Assembly: GCA_946480845.1 (NCBI GenBank)
Contig: CAMLLJ010000036.1
Location: 1 to 14,955, forward strand
Length of the DNA: 14,955 nucleotides
Direction of reading: 5' to 3'
Source: an uncultured Gemmatimonadota bacterium
GTDB taxonomy: Bacteria > Gemmatimonadota > Gemmatimonadetes > Gemmatimonadales > GWC2-71-9
In this document: piece after piece, positions 1 through 6,068 of the stretch
Layout of the letters: every line of letters starts with the position of its first letter
Position numbering within the stretch: the first letter of the stretch is position 1
Made by a program: the position numbers and the translations under genes
Notes under the pieces: generated by a model
Told to the model about the DNA's origin: nothing
The model's database searches: none
Seen by the model: only the letters and a program-made list of their open reading frames with translations

Positions 1-663
1 GGCCACGGCGGCAACCTCTTCGCCAACGTCCTGCCCTGGGACCTCGACAGCAGCGCCATGCTGGTGCGTGGCTTCCCCAAGCCGCTGGTGATGATCACCG
101 GCCTCGACAGCACCTTCGGCACGCTGATGTTCACCGGCGCGCACGCGAACGCCGGAAGTCCCGGCGTAATGGCGCACAACTTCGCGTTCGACTCGTTCAC
201 GGTGAACGGCAAGGTGCTGAACGAGGTGGGCATCAACGCGCTGATGGCGGGGGAGATGGGCGTGTCGGTGTCGCTGGTGAGCGGCGACGACGTGCTGATC
301 GAGGAGACGCGGAAGATGCTCGGCACCGACTTCGTGGCCATCGTCACCAAGCGCGCCGTGGGGCGGAGCGCCGCGATCACCTACAGCCCGGCGCACGTGC
401 GCCGGCTGCTGCGGACCGGCGCCGCGGAGGCGGTGCGCCGCGAGCTGGCGGGCGAGTTCGCGCCGCTCACCATGGAGAAGCCGTACCGGGTGGACTTCAC
501 CCTCCGGCGCAGCTTCTCCGACACCGTGGTCGCGGCGATCGCGGCACTCGAGGAATTCAAGCTGGAGCGCACCGGCGGCGACCGGAGCTTCCGCTTCGTG
601 ACGGAGAGCGCCCGCACCATGGGCTACCTCCTCGACGCGATCGAAGAGACGGTGCTCCGGTGA
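1..663 (+). CDS. M55 family D-aminopeptidase (DppA-like), 5' end cut off
   Basis: The reading frame is open from base 1, so the gene begins upstream of the window and only the C-terminal 220 residues are seen. It aligns closely with the next gene and with the M55 family (Bacillus DppA), which are zinc peptidases that cleave short peptides with D-amino-acid N-termini such as D-Ala-D-Ala. Visible family landmarks are the His of the opening GHGG (codon at 4), the His of GAHANAG (142), the His of MAHN (175), equivalent to the DppA nucleophile/base, and the Glu of NEVGI (223). The Asp-x-Glu metal site of the N-terminus lies outside the window. The stop codon overlaps the GTG start of the next gene (GTGA, 660-663), which implies translational coupling. 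The first in-window ATG (58) is internal, because homology continues upstream of it. The export signal cannot be judged. The family assignment is firm; the substrate is inferred. Confidence 0.9.
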   Translation, partial: GHGGNLFANVLPWDLDSSAMLVRGFPKPLVMITGLDSTFGTLMFTGAHANAGSPGVMAHNFAFDSFTVNGKVLNEVGINALMAGEMGVSVSLVSGDDVLIEETRKMLGTDFVAIVTKRAVGRSAAITYSPAHVRRLLRTGAAEAVRRELAGEFAPLTMEKPYRVDFTLRRSFSDTVVAAIAALEEFKLERTGGDRSFRFVTESARTMGYLLDAIEETVLR

Positions 664-1703
664 GGCGCGCACCGGCCGTGACGCCCCCGGCACTCCTCGC
701 GCTCGCGGCATCGCTCGCGCTCCCCGGCGCCTCGCTGGCCCAGGGGCAGCAGCCCGCCCCCCGCGACACCACGCCCCCCGCCGCCTATTTCGGCGTCACC
801 GAGTACCAGCTCGCCCGGCAGAAGCTGGAGCTCGACATGCAGCCGCGCGGCTTTACCGTCTACATCATCGCCGACATGGAAGGGCTCGCCTCGGCGGTGC
901 GGAACGGCACCGAGATGCGGCCCGTGGCCCGGGGCGGGACGCCCCAGCACGAGCGCTTCCGCGAGGAGCTGACCGACGAGGTGAATGCGCTCATCGCCGG
1001 CGCGCGGGCGGCCGGGGCCACGCAGTTCATCGTGAACGAGGGGCACGGCGGCACGCTCTTCCGCAACGTCCTGCCCGAGAAGCTCGACAGCGCCGCCATC
1101 CTGATCCGCGGCTATCCCAAGCCGATCGTCATGTCCACGGGGATCAACCCGATGGTCGACGCGATGATGATCGTGGGTGCCCACGCCAACGCCGGGAGCC
1201 CGGGCATCATCGCCCACAACTTCGCCTTCGACTCCTTCACGGTGAACGGGAAGGTGCTGAACGAGGCGGGGATCGCCGCCTTCATCGGCGGCGAGATGGG
1301 CGTCCCGATGGTGCTCGCCGCCGGCGACGACGCGCTCACCGCGGAGACCCGCGAGATGCTCGGCCCGCTCGAGACGGTGACGGTGAAGACGGTCTACTCG
1401 CGCGCGGCCGCCGCCACGCTCCCGCCCGCCACGGTGCACCGGATGCTCCGCGCCGCCGCGACGCGGGCGGTGCGGCGGACCCGGGCGGGAGAGCTCAAGC
1501 CGCTCGCGATGGAGAAGCCATACCGCGTGCGGCTCTGCCTCCGCCGCCAGTTCGTGCGCGACGAGTGGGTCCTCGCCACGGTGGGCCGGCTCGAGGGGAT
1601 GCGGCCGGACGGCGGCGCCGGCTGCTTCGCCTGGACGACCGAGTCAGCCGAGGCGGTGGGAAACCTGCTCAACGAGATCGAATGGACGGTGCTCAAGCCG
1701 TGA
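660..1703 (+). CDS. Exported M55 family D-aminopeptidase (DppA-like)
   Basis: This 347-residue protein is a probable periplasmic or secreted zinc aminopeptidase acting on D-amino-acid peptides. Residues 1-28 look like a Sec signal peptide (two Arg, then an Ala/Leu-rich core ending ASLAQ). The M55 domain runs from about 65 to 347. Metal and catalytic positions match DppA: Asp72 and Glu74 (ADMEGLA), His129 (NEGHGG), His175 (GAHANAG), His186 (IAHN) and Glu202 (NEAGI). It starts at GTG 660 inside the stop of the preceding paralogue (GTGA overlap). The two genes share long stretches of nearly identical residues, including FAFDSFTVNGKVLNE, so they are a tandem duplication. Bacillus DppA is cytoplasmic and about 274 residues long; the longer N-terminus and signal here suggest a role in cell-wall peptide turnover or peptide scavenging outside the cytoplasm. 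That role is inference. Confidence 0.93.
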   Translation: MRRAPAVTPPALLALAASLALPGASLAQGQQPAPRDTTPPAAYFGVTEYQLARQKLELDMQPRGFTVYIIADMEGLASAVRNGTEMRPVARGGTPQHERFREELTDEVNALIAGARAAGATQFIVNEGHGGTLFRNVLPEKLDSAAILIRGYPKPIVMSTGINPMVDAMMIVGAHANAGSPGIIAHNFAFDSFTVNGKVLNEAGIAAFIGGEMGVPMVLAAGDDALTAETREMLGPLETVTVKTVYSRAAAATLPPATVHRMLRAAATRAVRRTRAGELKPLAMEKPYRVRLCLRRQFVRDEWVLATVGRLEGMRPDGGAGCFAWTTESAEAVGNLLNEIEWTVLKP

Positions 1704-2530
1704 CCAGGGCCGCCGCCTTCCGCCGGCTGCACGAGGCGGGATGCTTCGTCATTCCCAACCCGTGGGATGCGGGCAGCGCGCGCCTGCTGGCGCAGCTCGG
1801 GTTTCCGGCGCTCGCTACCACCAGCTCGGGCTTCGCCTGGTCGCTCGGGAAGCCGGACAACCACGTCACGCTGGAGGAGGCGCTGGCGCACCTGCGCGCG
1901 GTCTCGGCGGCGGTCGAGGTGCCGGTGAACGCGGACTTCGAGGGGGGCTTCGCGGTGTCGCCGCGGGATGTGGGGCGGAACGTGGCGCGGGCGGTGGAGA
2001 CCGGCATCGCGGGGCTGTCGATCGAGGACGCGAGCGGCGACGCCGACGAGCCGCTGCTCGATGCCGGGCTCGCGGCCGAGCGGATCGCGGCGGCCCGCGC
2101 GGCGATCGACGCGAGCGGCACGGGCGTGCTGCTCACGGCGCGCTCGGAGGGATTCATCGTCGGGCGGCCCGACCTGCAGGAGACGATCCGGCGGCTCACC
2201 GCCTTCGCGGAGGCGGGCGCGGACTGCCTCTTCGCGCCGGGCCTCCGGAGCCGCGCCGACATCAGCGCGGTGGTGGAGGCCGTGCGGCCGCTCCCGGTGA
2301 ACGTGCTCGCGGGGAGCGACTTCACGACCGTCGCGGCACTCCGCGACCTGGGGGTGAGGCGGATCAGCGTGGGCGGTGCGCTGGCGCGCGCGGCGTGGAC
2401 GGGCTTCCTGCGGGCGGCGCGGGAGCTTGCGGAGGAGGGGAGCTTCGGGGGCTTCCGCGGGGCCGTGAGCTTCGACGAGATGAACGCCGCGTTCAGCGAC
2501 GAGCCGCGGCTCCCGCCCGTGTCACCTTAG
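1700..2530 (+). CDS. Isocitrate lyase/PEP mutase superfamily protein
   Basis: This 276-residue TIM-barrel protein belongs to the PrpB/PEP-mutase/oxaloacetate-decarboxylase-like superfamily. Visible motifs are NPWDAGSA (20-27), TTSSGFAW (40-47), the metal-binding Asp79-x-Glu81 in NADFEGGF, Glu109-Asp110 in GLSIED, and Arg148 in TARSEGF. The KKCGH-type catalytic loop of true isocitrate and methylisocitrate lyases is not present after IED (the sequence is ASGDADEP), so it should not be called PrpB or AceA. The reaction is probably C-C or P-C bond chemistry on an alpha-keto acid, but the substrate is unknown. I chose GTG 1700 because it makes the same GTGA stop/start overlap as the gene pair before it. 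ATG 1682 (six more residues) is a fair alternative. The stop is TAG 2528. It is probably the last gene of the M55 operon; the next gene is convergent, 29 bases away. Confidence 0.88.
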   Translation: MTRAAAFRRLHEAGCFVIPNPWDAGSARLLAQLGFPALATTSSGFAWSLGKPDNHVTLEEALAHLRAVSAAVEVPVNADFEGGFAVSPRDVGRNVARAVETGIAGLSIEDASGDADEPLLDAGLAAERIAAARAAIDASGTGVLLTARSEGFIVGRPDLQETIRRLTAFAEAGADCLFAPGLRSRADISAVVEAVRPLPVNVLAGSDFTTVAALRDLGVRRISVGGALARAAWTGFLRAARELAEEGSFGGFRGAVSFDEMNAAFSDEPRLPPVSP

Positions 2531-2559
2531 AGACCCTCGCCTGACACAGCCCCCTCACA

Positions 2560-3153
2560 TCACTGCTTCACCCAGGTCGGCCTCAGGTCCCTGGTCACGC
2601 CGGCGACGAGCGCGCCCACCATCTCGCCGTAGGCCTGGTCGCGGTTCCGCATGCCCACCGACGGCCCGCCGCCGCTGAGCGCGAGGTGGCCGAGCGTGCG
2701 ATTGGCCGCGGCGCTCGAGCGCCAGACGGTGCCGCCGGTCTTCGTAGACACGAGCCGCACCGTGAGCTCGGCGGTGACGGCGCCGCGCACGTTTACGCCC
2801 GAGGTGCTGATGCGCCCCGTCGGCTTGACGTCGGAAAGCTTGAGGTGCCCGAAGAACACCGCGGGCACGTCGCGCGCGGCGAGGGCCTGGAGCGACGAGT
2901 CCTGGCTGCCGAGCTCGAGCAGCTCGACGCCCTGGCTCTCCAGGAGCGCTTCGGCGAAGCGCTGGGTGGCCATCGCGATCATGCCGGTATCGGCGCGCTC
3001 GGCCGAGAAGGTGAGCAGTGCCACCCGGCCGTAGGGCTCGAGGTCCACGCGGGCGGGGACCTGGGCGTATTTGGCTGCGCAGGCGCTGAGCGCCGCGGTG
3101 CCGCAAAGCGCGAGCACCCAACGGAGTCGGGTGCGCCGGTAAAGGGGCCTCAT
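2560..3153 (-). CDS. Putative CsgG/TolB-like outer-envelope lipoprotein
   Basis: This 197-residue protein is a predicted lipoprotein. The N-terminus has basic residues (RRTRLR), a hydrophobic stretch and a lipobox LSAC with Cys25 as the lipidation site. The region after about 35 (GRVALLTF, then a helix with ATQRFAEALLE) resembles the start of CsgG/FlgO/TolB-N-type domains, which begin with a strand reading roughly VAVLPF and a helix of the form xxFTxxL. A beta-rich part follows (AVFFGHLKLSDVKP, AELTVRLVSTKTGGTVWRSSA), also usual in these secretion or assembly lipoproteins. It starts at ATG 3153 with a CAGGAG ribosome-binding site (3162-3167) eight bases upstream. It lies 73 bases downstream of the thioredoxin gene on the same strand and may share its transcript. 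The lipoprotein call is strong; the family call is moderate, and the function is unknown. Confidence 0.8.
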   Translation of the reverse strand: MRPLYRRTRLRWVLALCGTAALSACAAKYAQVPARVDLEPYGRVALLTFSAERADTGMIAMATQRFAEALLESQGVELLELGSQDSSLQALAARDVPAVFFGHLKLSDVKPTGRISTSGVNVRGAVTAELTVRLVSTKTGGTVWRSSAAANRTLGHLALSGGGPSVGMRNRDQAYGEMVGALVAGVTRDLRPTWVKQ

Positions 3154-3208
3154 GGCCTTGGCTCCTGCCTTTTGGGGGACGGGAGCTGAATCGGCAAGAG
3201 GCGGGCCA

Positions 3209-3222
3209 CCCCGCGATCGGGG
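3209..3222 (-). other. GC-rich hairpin between thioredoxin and lipoprotein genes
   Basis: CCCCG-CGAT-CGGGG forms a perfect 5-bp stem with a 4-base loop just after the thioredoxin stop codon (3227) and 55 bases before the lipoprotein start. No T-run follows on the minus strand, so a classic intrinsic terminator is unlikely. It could reduce read-through or shape mRNA stability. Confidence 0.3.
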
Positions 3223-3226
3223 CCGG

Positions 3227-3829
3227 TCAGGCCCTCCGCACGACGGCCCGGCGGGCCCCCCTCGCCAGGTCGGCGAGGAACAGGGCGGTGCACGCCCGTG
3301 CCTGTCCCAGCCGGCATTCCATGGCGCGGCGGGTGTCCACTTCCTTCCACTGCAGGTGCCCGATCCACGCTGCCTTCACCACCCCCTCCTCGGCGACCAC
3401 CAGGACCGGCACGCCGGCGATGCCCGCACTGTCAGCCGCTTCGATGCCGATGGTGGTGAAGCGATCGGGAAGCGGGAGACCCGCGAGCTCGCGCCAGTAC
3501 GGCTCGAGGTCCTGCGACCTGCCGAAGCTCACCGCGACGAAGGGGACCGCCCTGCCGTCACGGCGCACCGCGAGCGACGCGCGGCGCACCTGCGCGCGGT
3601 CCATCCCGCACCAGGGACAGGTTTCCGCGTACACGTAGTAGATCGCGGTGCCGGCGCCCGGGCGGCCCGCATCGGAGGCGGCCACGAACGCCTCCGGCAC
3701 CGGGCGGCCCAGCAGCTCGCTCACCTCCGATGCGTGGGTGCCGCTCCGCCGCAGGTCGGGGATGCGCCACGCGAGCACCACGATGCATGCGGCCCCGACG
3801 GCGACGACGACCGCGTCCCCGGTTTTCAT
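3227..3829 (-). CDS. Membrane-anchored thioredoxin-fold protein (TlpA/redoxin-like, CPWC)
   Basis: This 200-residue protein has a probable N-terminal signal anchor (about residues 5-22, ending before an Arg-containing stretch) that would place the rest in the periplasm. The thioredoxin fold is shown by the strand TAIYYVYAE followed by the redox centre CPWC (Cys71, Cys74), and by the GVP cis-proline loop (Pro141) before the strand VLVVAEEGVVKAAW. Two further cysteines, Cys172 and Cys180, sit in a C-terminal extension that ordinary thioredoxins lack and may form a second disulfide. Its ATG overlaps the stop of the upstream propeller gene (ATGA, 3826-3829), so the two are translationally coupled. 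Given the company of cysteine-rich secreted peptides, the inferred role is to oxidise, reduce or isomerise disulfides in exported products of this cassette. TlpA, MauD-like and ResA-like proteins are the nearest named relatives. The direction of the redox reaction cannot be read from sequence. Confidence 0.85.
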   Translation of the reverse strand: MKTGDAVVVAVGAACIVVLAWRIPDLRRSGTHASEVSELLGRPVPEAFVAASDAGRPGAGTAIYYVYAETCPWCGMDRAQVRRASLAVRRDGRAVPFVAVSFGRSQDLEPYWRELAGLPLPDRFTTIGIEAADSAGIAGVPVLVVAEEGVVKAAWIGHLQWKEVDTRRAMECRLGQARACTALFLADLARGARRAVVRRA

Positions 3830-4854
3830 CGGACGCGCGGGCGGGGCAGGCGATACGCGGCGACCATGGGAACGTCGTCGCGGCTGCCGAGCATGACGAC
3901 GAGGTCGCCGTCGATGTCGAGGTTGTGCATGCCCAGGCCGGTGCGGCCTTCAATGCGGATGGTGTGCAGGTAGCGGAGGTCGGGCAGGGAATAGAAGTCG
4001 ATGCAGCGGTTGCGGCACTGGATCCCGCCGAACCAGACGAAGGCGGTGCTGCCGGTGACGCCGGCGCGCAGGGCGAACGGGATGGGAAGGTCCGCCGTGT
4101 CCCGGATCTCCGAGGGCGCCTTGAACGGGCGCTGTGCGGGGGACTCCACAAAGGCGTGGGGAACGGCGGGGCCGGCCGTCGGCAGGAGGGCCATGCCGGC
4201 AGTCAGCTTGCGGGCACCGAGGCAGGCAGTGCCGTCCGTTGTGGGGGCCAGCTCCATCGCGGCGTGGTACGGATGCATGCCCGCCGTATCGAATGGCAGC
4301 CGGACCGTTTCGGCGCGCTCCCGCCCGAAGGCGACCCGGAAAAGCGACGGGCCGGCCATGACCGTGGCGCTGAGCACCATGCTTCCGTCGGCGAGCGAGC
4401 AGGCGTTGCCGATGTTGAGTCCCCGGGGCACACCCTGTTCGGCGAGCAGCCGCCCATCGGCAGAGAAGAGGTAGATCCGGCGCGTATGATTATCGATGAC
4501 GGCGGCACCGCGGGGATGCCAGAACACGATTGCCGGATGGCGAAATTCGCCCGGCCCTTCGCCGGCCTTTGAGTAGCGCCAGAGCGTGGCGCCGGTGCGC
4601 GCATCGAGCGCGACGACCGCGGGGCCGTCGAAGTCGGTGAGAAAGACCCGGCCGCCCCGGACGAGCACCCAGTTGGGGCTTCCGATTGTGGTGCCGTCGG
4701 CATCGAGCCGGCGCCAGAGCGGCTGCTGCTTCGAGACGGCGAAATCGGTGTGCCTTCGCTGCGCGAGAAGCGCGGTGGCGCTCGCGAGCGAGAGGCACAG
4801 CAGGACCACGGCCATCGTGGCCCTGCGCAGGCGGCAGCCGGCAGGCGCCACCAT
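3826..4854 (-). CDS. Secreted six-bladed beta-propeller protein (BF3164/NHL-like)
   Basis: From ATG 4854 this encodes 342 residues. A signal peptide spans about 1-32 (RLRRAT, then an Ala/Leu core ending in ALLAQ). Propeller character is shown by repeated strand-turn units such as VFLTDFDGPAVVALDARTG, the hallmark GEGPGEFRHP (98-107), VIDNHTRRIYLFSADGRLL and IDFYSLPDLRYLHTI. GxGPGEF is typical of bacterial six-bladed propeller proteins of the BF3164 type. Mature cysteines are Cys152, Cys211, Cys280 and Cys284 (CRNRC), so disulfides are possible. I chose ATG 4854 because it forms a TGATG stop/start junction with the upstream peptide gene. The frame stays open to an ATG at 4890, which would overlap that gene by 37 bases and put 12 unlikely residues before the signal. 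The protein may bind a ligand, peptide or partner in the periplasm; it has no recognisable catalytic residues. Confidence 0.84.
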   Translation of the reverse strand: MVAPAGCRLRRATMAVVLLCLSLASATALLAQRRHTDFAVSKQQPLWRRLDADGTTIGSPNWVLVRGGRVFLTDFDGPAVVALDARTGATLWRYSKAGEGPGEFRHPAIVFWHPRGAAVIDNHTRRIYLFSADGRLLAEQGVPRGLNIGNACSLADGSMVLSATVMAGPSLFRVAFGRERAETVRLPFDTAGMHPYHAAMELAPTTDGTACLGARKLTAGMALLPTAGPAVPHAFVESPAQRPFKAPSEIRDTADLPIPFALRAGVTGSTAFVWFGGIQCRNRCIDFYSLPDLRYLHTIRIEGRTGLGMHNLDIDGDLVVMLGSRDDVPMVAAYRLPRPRVR

Positions 4855-5063
4855 CAGAGCTCCCACCGGTAGATCCCGATGGTGCGGCAATAATCCTGGC
4901 CATCCACCACGATGCAGTCGGAGTAGTCAACCGCATAGTAGCAGAGAACGCCGCCGGCCCTCGGAAAGCAGATGGAGGTCTTCGCGGCCTCGGCGGTGGA
5001 GGCGGTCAGGCTGGCGATGGCGAGCGCCGCCAGCGGAGGGAGGAACAGCGCGCGGATGCGCAT
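4854..5063 (-). CDS. Small secreted four-cysteine peptide A
   Basis: This is a 69-residue protein with a clear signal peptide (about 1-27: MRIR, hydrophobic core, cleavage near AEAA-K). The mature part has only about 42 residues and four cysteines at 32, 41, 50 and 59, exactly nine residues apart (C-x8-C-x8-C-x8-C). It contains CYYAV, CIVVDG and YC and ends IYRWEL. The pattern matches the neighbouring gene at 5331, so the two are tandem paralogues. I chose ATG 5063 because a GAGGAG ribosome-binding site (about 5073-5078 on the minus strand) precedes it and the signal peptide then starts properly; the open frame extends to 5156 but adds an Arg/Pro-rich, non-signal stretch. The stop overlaps the propeller start by one base (TGATG). 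I do not recognise a named family. Possible roles are a disulfide-bonded effector, a signalling peptide or a structural cell-surface peptide. Confidence 0.82.
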   Translation of the reverse strand: MRIRALFLPPLAALAIASLTASTAEAAKTSICFPRAGGVLCYYAVDYSDCIVVDGQDYCRTIGIYRWEL

Positions 5064-5100
5064 GGTATCGGTCTCCTCGCTGAAGAAGTGGGGCAGCCGG

Positions 5101-5331
5101 TCAGGAGATCTGCACCGGGTAGAAGGTGCGATAGACCGGGCAGTAGGCCTTGCCATCCCGCTCGATGCACGGCTTCTGGGCGTCGTCGACGACCACCGCG
5201 TAGCCGCAGTAGCGCGTGGTCACGACGGTGGAGCAGGCCAACTGCTGCGCCGCCTCCGACGGCGCGGGCAGCGCGGCCGCCGCCGCGACGAGCCCCACGA
5301 ACAGGTACGCGAACCGCCTGACTCGAAGCAT
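5101..5331 (-). CDS. Small secreted four-cysteine peptide B
   Basis: This 76-residue protein has a signal peptide (about 1-28: MLRVRR, then FAYLFVGLVAAAAALP, cleavage near SEAA-Q). The mature part of about 48 residues has four cysteines at 33, 42, 55 and 64, giving C-x8-C-x12-C-x8-C. Shared features with peptide A are C-x8-C, then (G/Y)YAV, then CI-x2-DG-x2-YC, so the two derive from a duplication that has diverged mostly in the middle loop. I chose ATG 5331 because the ribosome-binding site GGGAGG (5338-5343) sits about six bases upstream; a GTG at 5337 lies immediately next to the site and is less likely. It is the first gene of the minus-strand cassette and is followed by peptide A after a 37-base gap (5064-5100). 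No named family is recognised. The short mature length and the paired cysteines point to an exported disulfide-bonded peptide. Confidence 0.82.
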   Translation of the reverse strand: MLRVRRFAYLFVGLVAAAAALPAPSEAAQQLACSTVVTTRYCGYAVVVDDAQKPCIERDGKAYCPVYRTFYPVQIS

Positions 5332-5337
5332 ATGCAC

Positions 5338-5343
5338 CTCCCG
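5338..5343 (-). promoter_or_regulatory. Ribosome-binding site that fixes the start of peptide B
   Basis: Read on the minus strand this is GGGAGG, followed by TGCAT and then ATG at 5331. The spacing suits ATG 5331 and is too short for the GTG at 5337. Confidence 0.7.
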
Positions 5344-5370
5344 GTGGAGTGACGCGGTGTGCCGCGGGCC

Positions 5371-5380
5371 GCGGGCCCGC
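5371..5380. repeat. Perfect 10-bp palindrome in the divergent intergenic region
   Basis: GCGGGCCCGC reads the same on both strands and is preceded by a second copy of CCGCGGG. It lies between the peptide B gene and the plus-strand small membrane protein gene. It could be an operator, or it may be chance in very GC-rich sequence. Confidence 0.35.
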
Positions 5381-5394
5381 CCGGCATCACCACG

Positions 5395-5406
5395 GCACCA
5401 AGGTGC
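5395..5406. repeat. Inverted repeat GCACC-AA-GGTGC
   Basis: The 5-bp arms are perfect around a 2-bp centre, too tight for an RNA hairpin but suited to a dimeric protein binding DNA. It lies in the 165-base divergent region, about 64 bases upstream of the peptide B start. Possible operator; no family is identifiable. Confidence 0.35.
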
Positions 5407-5413
5407 GCGGCAA

Positions 5414-5433
5414 GGCTCAACCGCGGCTCAACC
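5414..5433 (+). repeat. Two 9-bp direct repeats (GGCTCAACC) spaced by one helical turn
   Basis: GGCTCAACC occurs at 5414-5422 and again at 5425-5433, an 11-bp period. Repeats in helical phase are typical of sites for tandem-binding regulators such as response regulators. They lie in the divergent region between peptide B (minus strand) and the 5497 gene (plus strand), so they could control either or both. A weaker GGTCAAC follows at about 5462. Confidence 0.45.
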
Positions 5434-5486
5434 ACCGGCAGTGGCGCGCGCGGGCGGTCGGGGTCAACTTGCAGCGACGAACCCAC

Positions 5487-5492
5487 AGGAGG
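5487..5492 (+). promoter_or_regulatory. Ribosome-binding site for the small membrane protein gene
   Basis: AGGAGG lies four bases before ATG 5497. It decides the start of this gene; the frame is open further upstream (to 5359), but that part is Arg/Gly/Thr-rich and unlike protein. Confidence 0.8.
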
Positions 5493-5496
5493 CGCC

Positions 5497-5706
5497 ATGG
5501 CTGGCCAGGGATCCACCGGCAATGTGATCGCCGCGCTCGCGAGCTTCTTCGTGCCCGGGCTGGGCCAGCTCATCCAGGGCCGCCCCGTGAAGGGCGCGAT
5601 CATGTTCGTGCTGGCCGCGCTCCTCTGGATCATCCTGCTCGGCTGGGTGATCCACCTCTGGTCGATCCTCGACGCCGCGATGTTCCGGCCCAGCCGGTTC
5701 AACTGA
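5497..5706 (+). CDS. Small membrane protein with FVPGLGQL motif
   Basis: This 69-residue protein is mostly hydrophobic. Residues 8-22 form a first hydrophobic stretch ending in FVPGLGQL, then QGRPVKG makes a short polar loop, and residues 34-57 form a strong transmembrane segment (IMFVLAALLWIILLGWVIHLWSIL) followed by DAAMFRPSRF. The PGLGQ-x(2,3)-G-x(3)-G arrangement recalls a widespread family of short bacterial membrane proteins related in layout to TM2-type proteins, whose function is not known. The start at ATG 5497 is set by an AGGAGG four bases upstream. The next gene begins five bases after its stop, so the two are probably one operon transcribed divergently from the peptide cassette. 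Confidence 0.82.
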   Translation: MAGQGSTGNVIAALASFFVPGLGQLIQGRPVKGAIMFVLAALLWIILLGWVIHLWSILDAAMFRPSRFN

Positions 5707-5711
5707 GTTCC

Positions 5712-6065
5712 ATGCTCCGCACGGTCCTCGCGCTGCAGGCCGCCTACTACCTGGTGACCGGCATCTGGCCGTGGATCAGCATGAGCACCTTCGAGGCGGT
5801 GACGGGCCCCAAGACCGACGACTGGCTGGTGCAGACGGTGGGCGCCCTGATCGTGGCGGTCGCGCTCGCGCTCGCGATGGCGGCGTGGAAGCGCGACCGC
5901 TCCGCCGTCACGCTCACGCTCGCCGCCGCCTCGGCCGCCGCATTCATCCTGGTGGATCTCGTCTTCGTCCTCTCGGGCACCATCCGGCCGATCTACCTCG
6001 CCGACGCCGTGGCCGAGGGCGTCATCCTGGCCGGCCTGGCGGCGGGGGCGTCCGCGCGGGGCTAG
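5712..6065 (+). CDS. Four-helix integral membrane protein of unknown function
   Basis: This 117-residue protein has four predicted transmembrane helices at about 4-22, 38-58, 66-88 and 95-112. The loop between the first two carries MSTFEAVTGPKTDDWLV, the only strongly polar, probably conserved element. The Lys-Arg-Asp-Arg loop (60-63) after helix 2 would lie on the cytoplasmic side. It starts at ATG 5712, five bases after the preceding stop; no strong ribosome-binding site is visible, so it may depend on coupling with the 5497 gene. The frame is open upstream to 5349, but that part overlaps the 5497 gene and is not protein-like. I do not recognise a named family. Confidence 0.78.
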   Translation: MLRTVLALQAAYYLVTGIWPWISMSTFEAVTGPKTDDWLVQTVGALIVAVALALAMAAWKRDRSAVTLTLAAASAAAFILVDLVFVLSGTIRPIYLADAVAEGVILAGLAAGASARG

Positions 6066-6068
6066 GCA

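Noticed and set aside
2651..3189. Plus-strand open frames opposite the lipoprotein gene
   Set aside because: The minus strand has a lipobox, signal sequence and ribosome-binding site; the plus-strand translations have no such features.
3209..3222. Intrinsic terminator after the thioredoxin gene
   Set aside because: A stem is present but no T-run follows on the minus strand, so it is listed only as a weak hairpin.
4854..5331. Known bacteriocin or RiPP precursor pair
   Set aside because: The peptides have Sec-type signals rather than a double-glycine leader, and no radical SAM, lanthionine synthetase or peptide ABC transporter gene is in the window.
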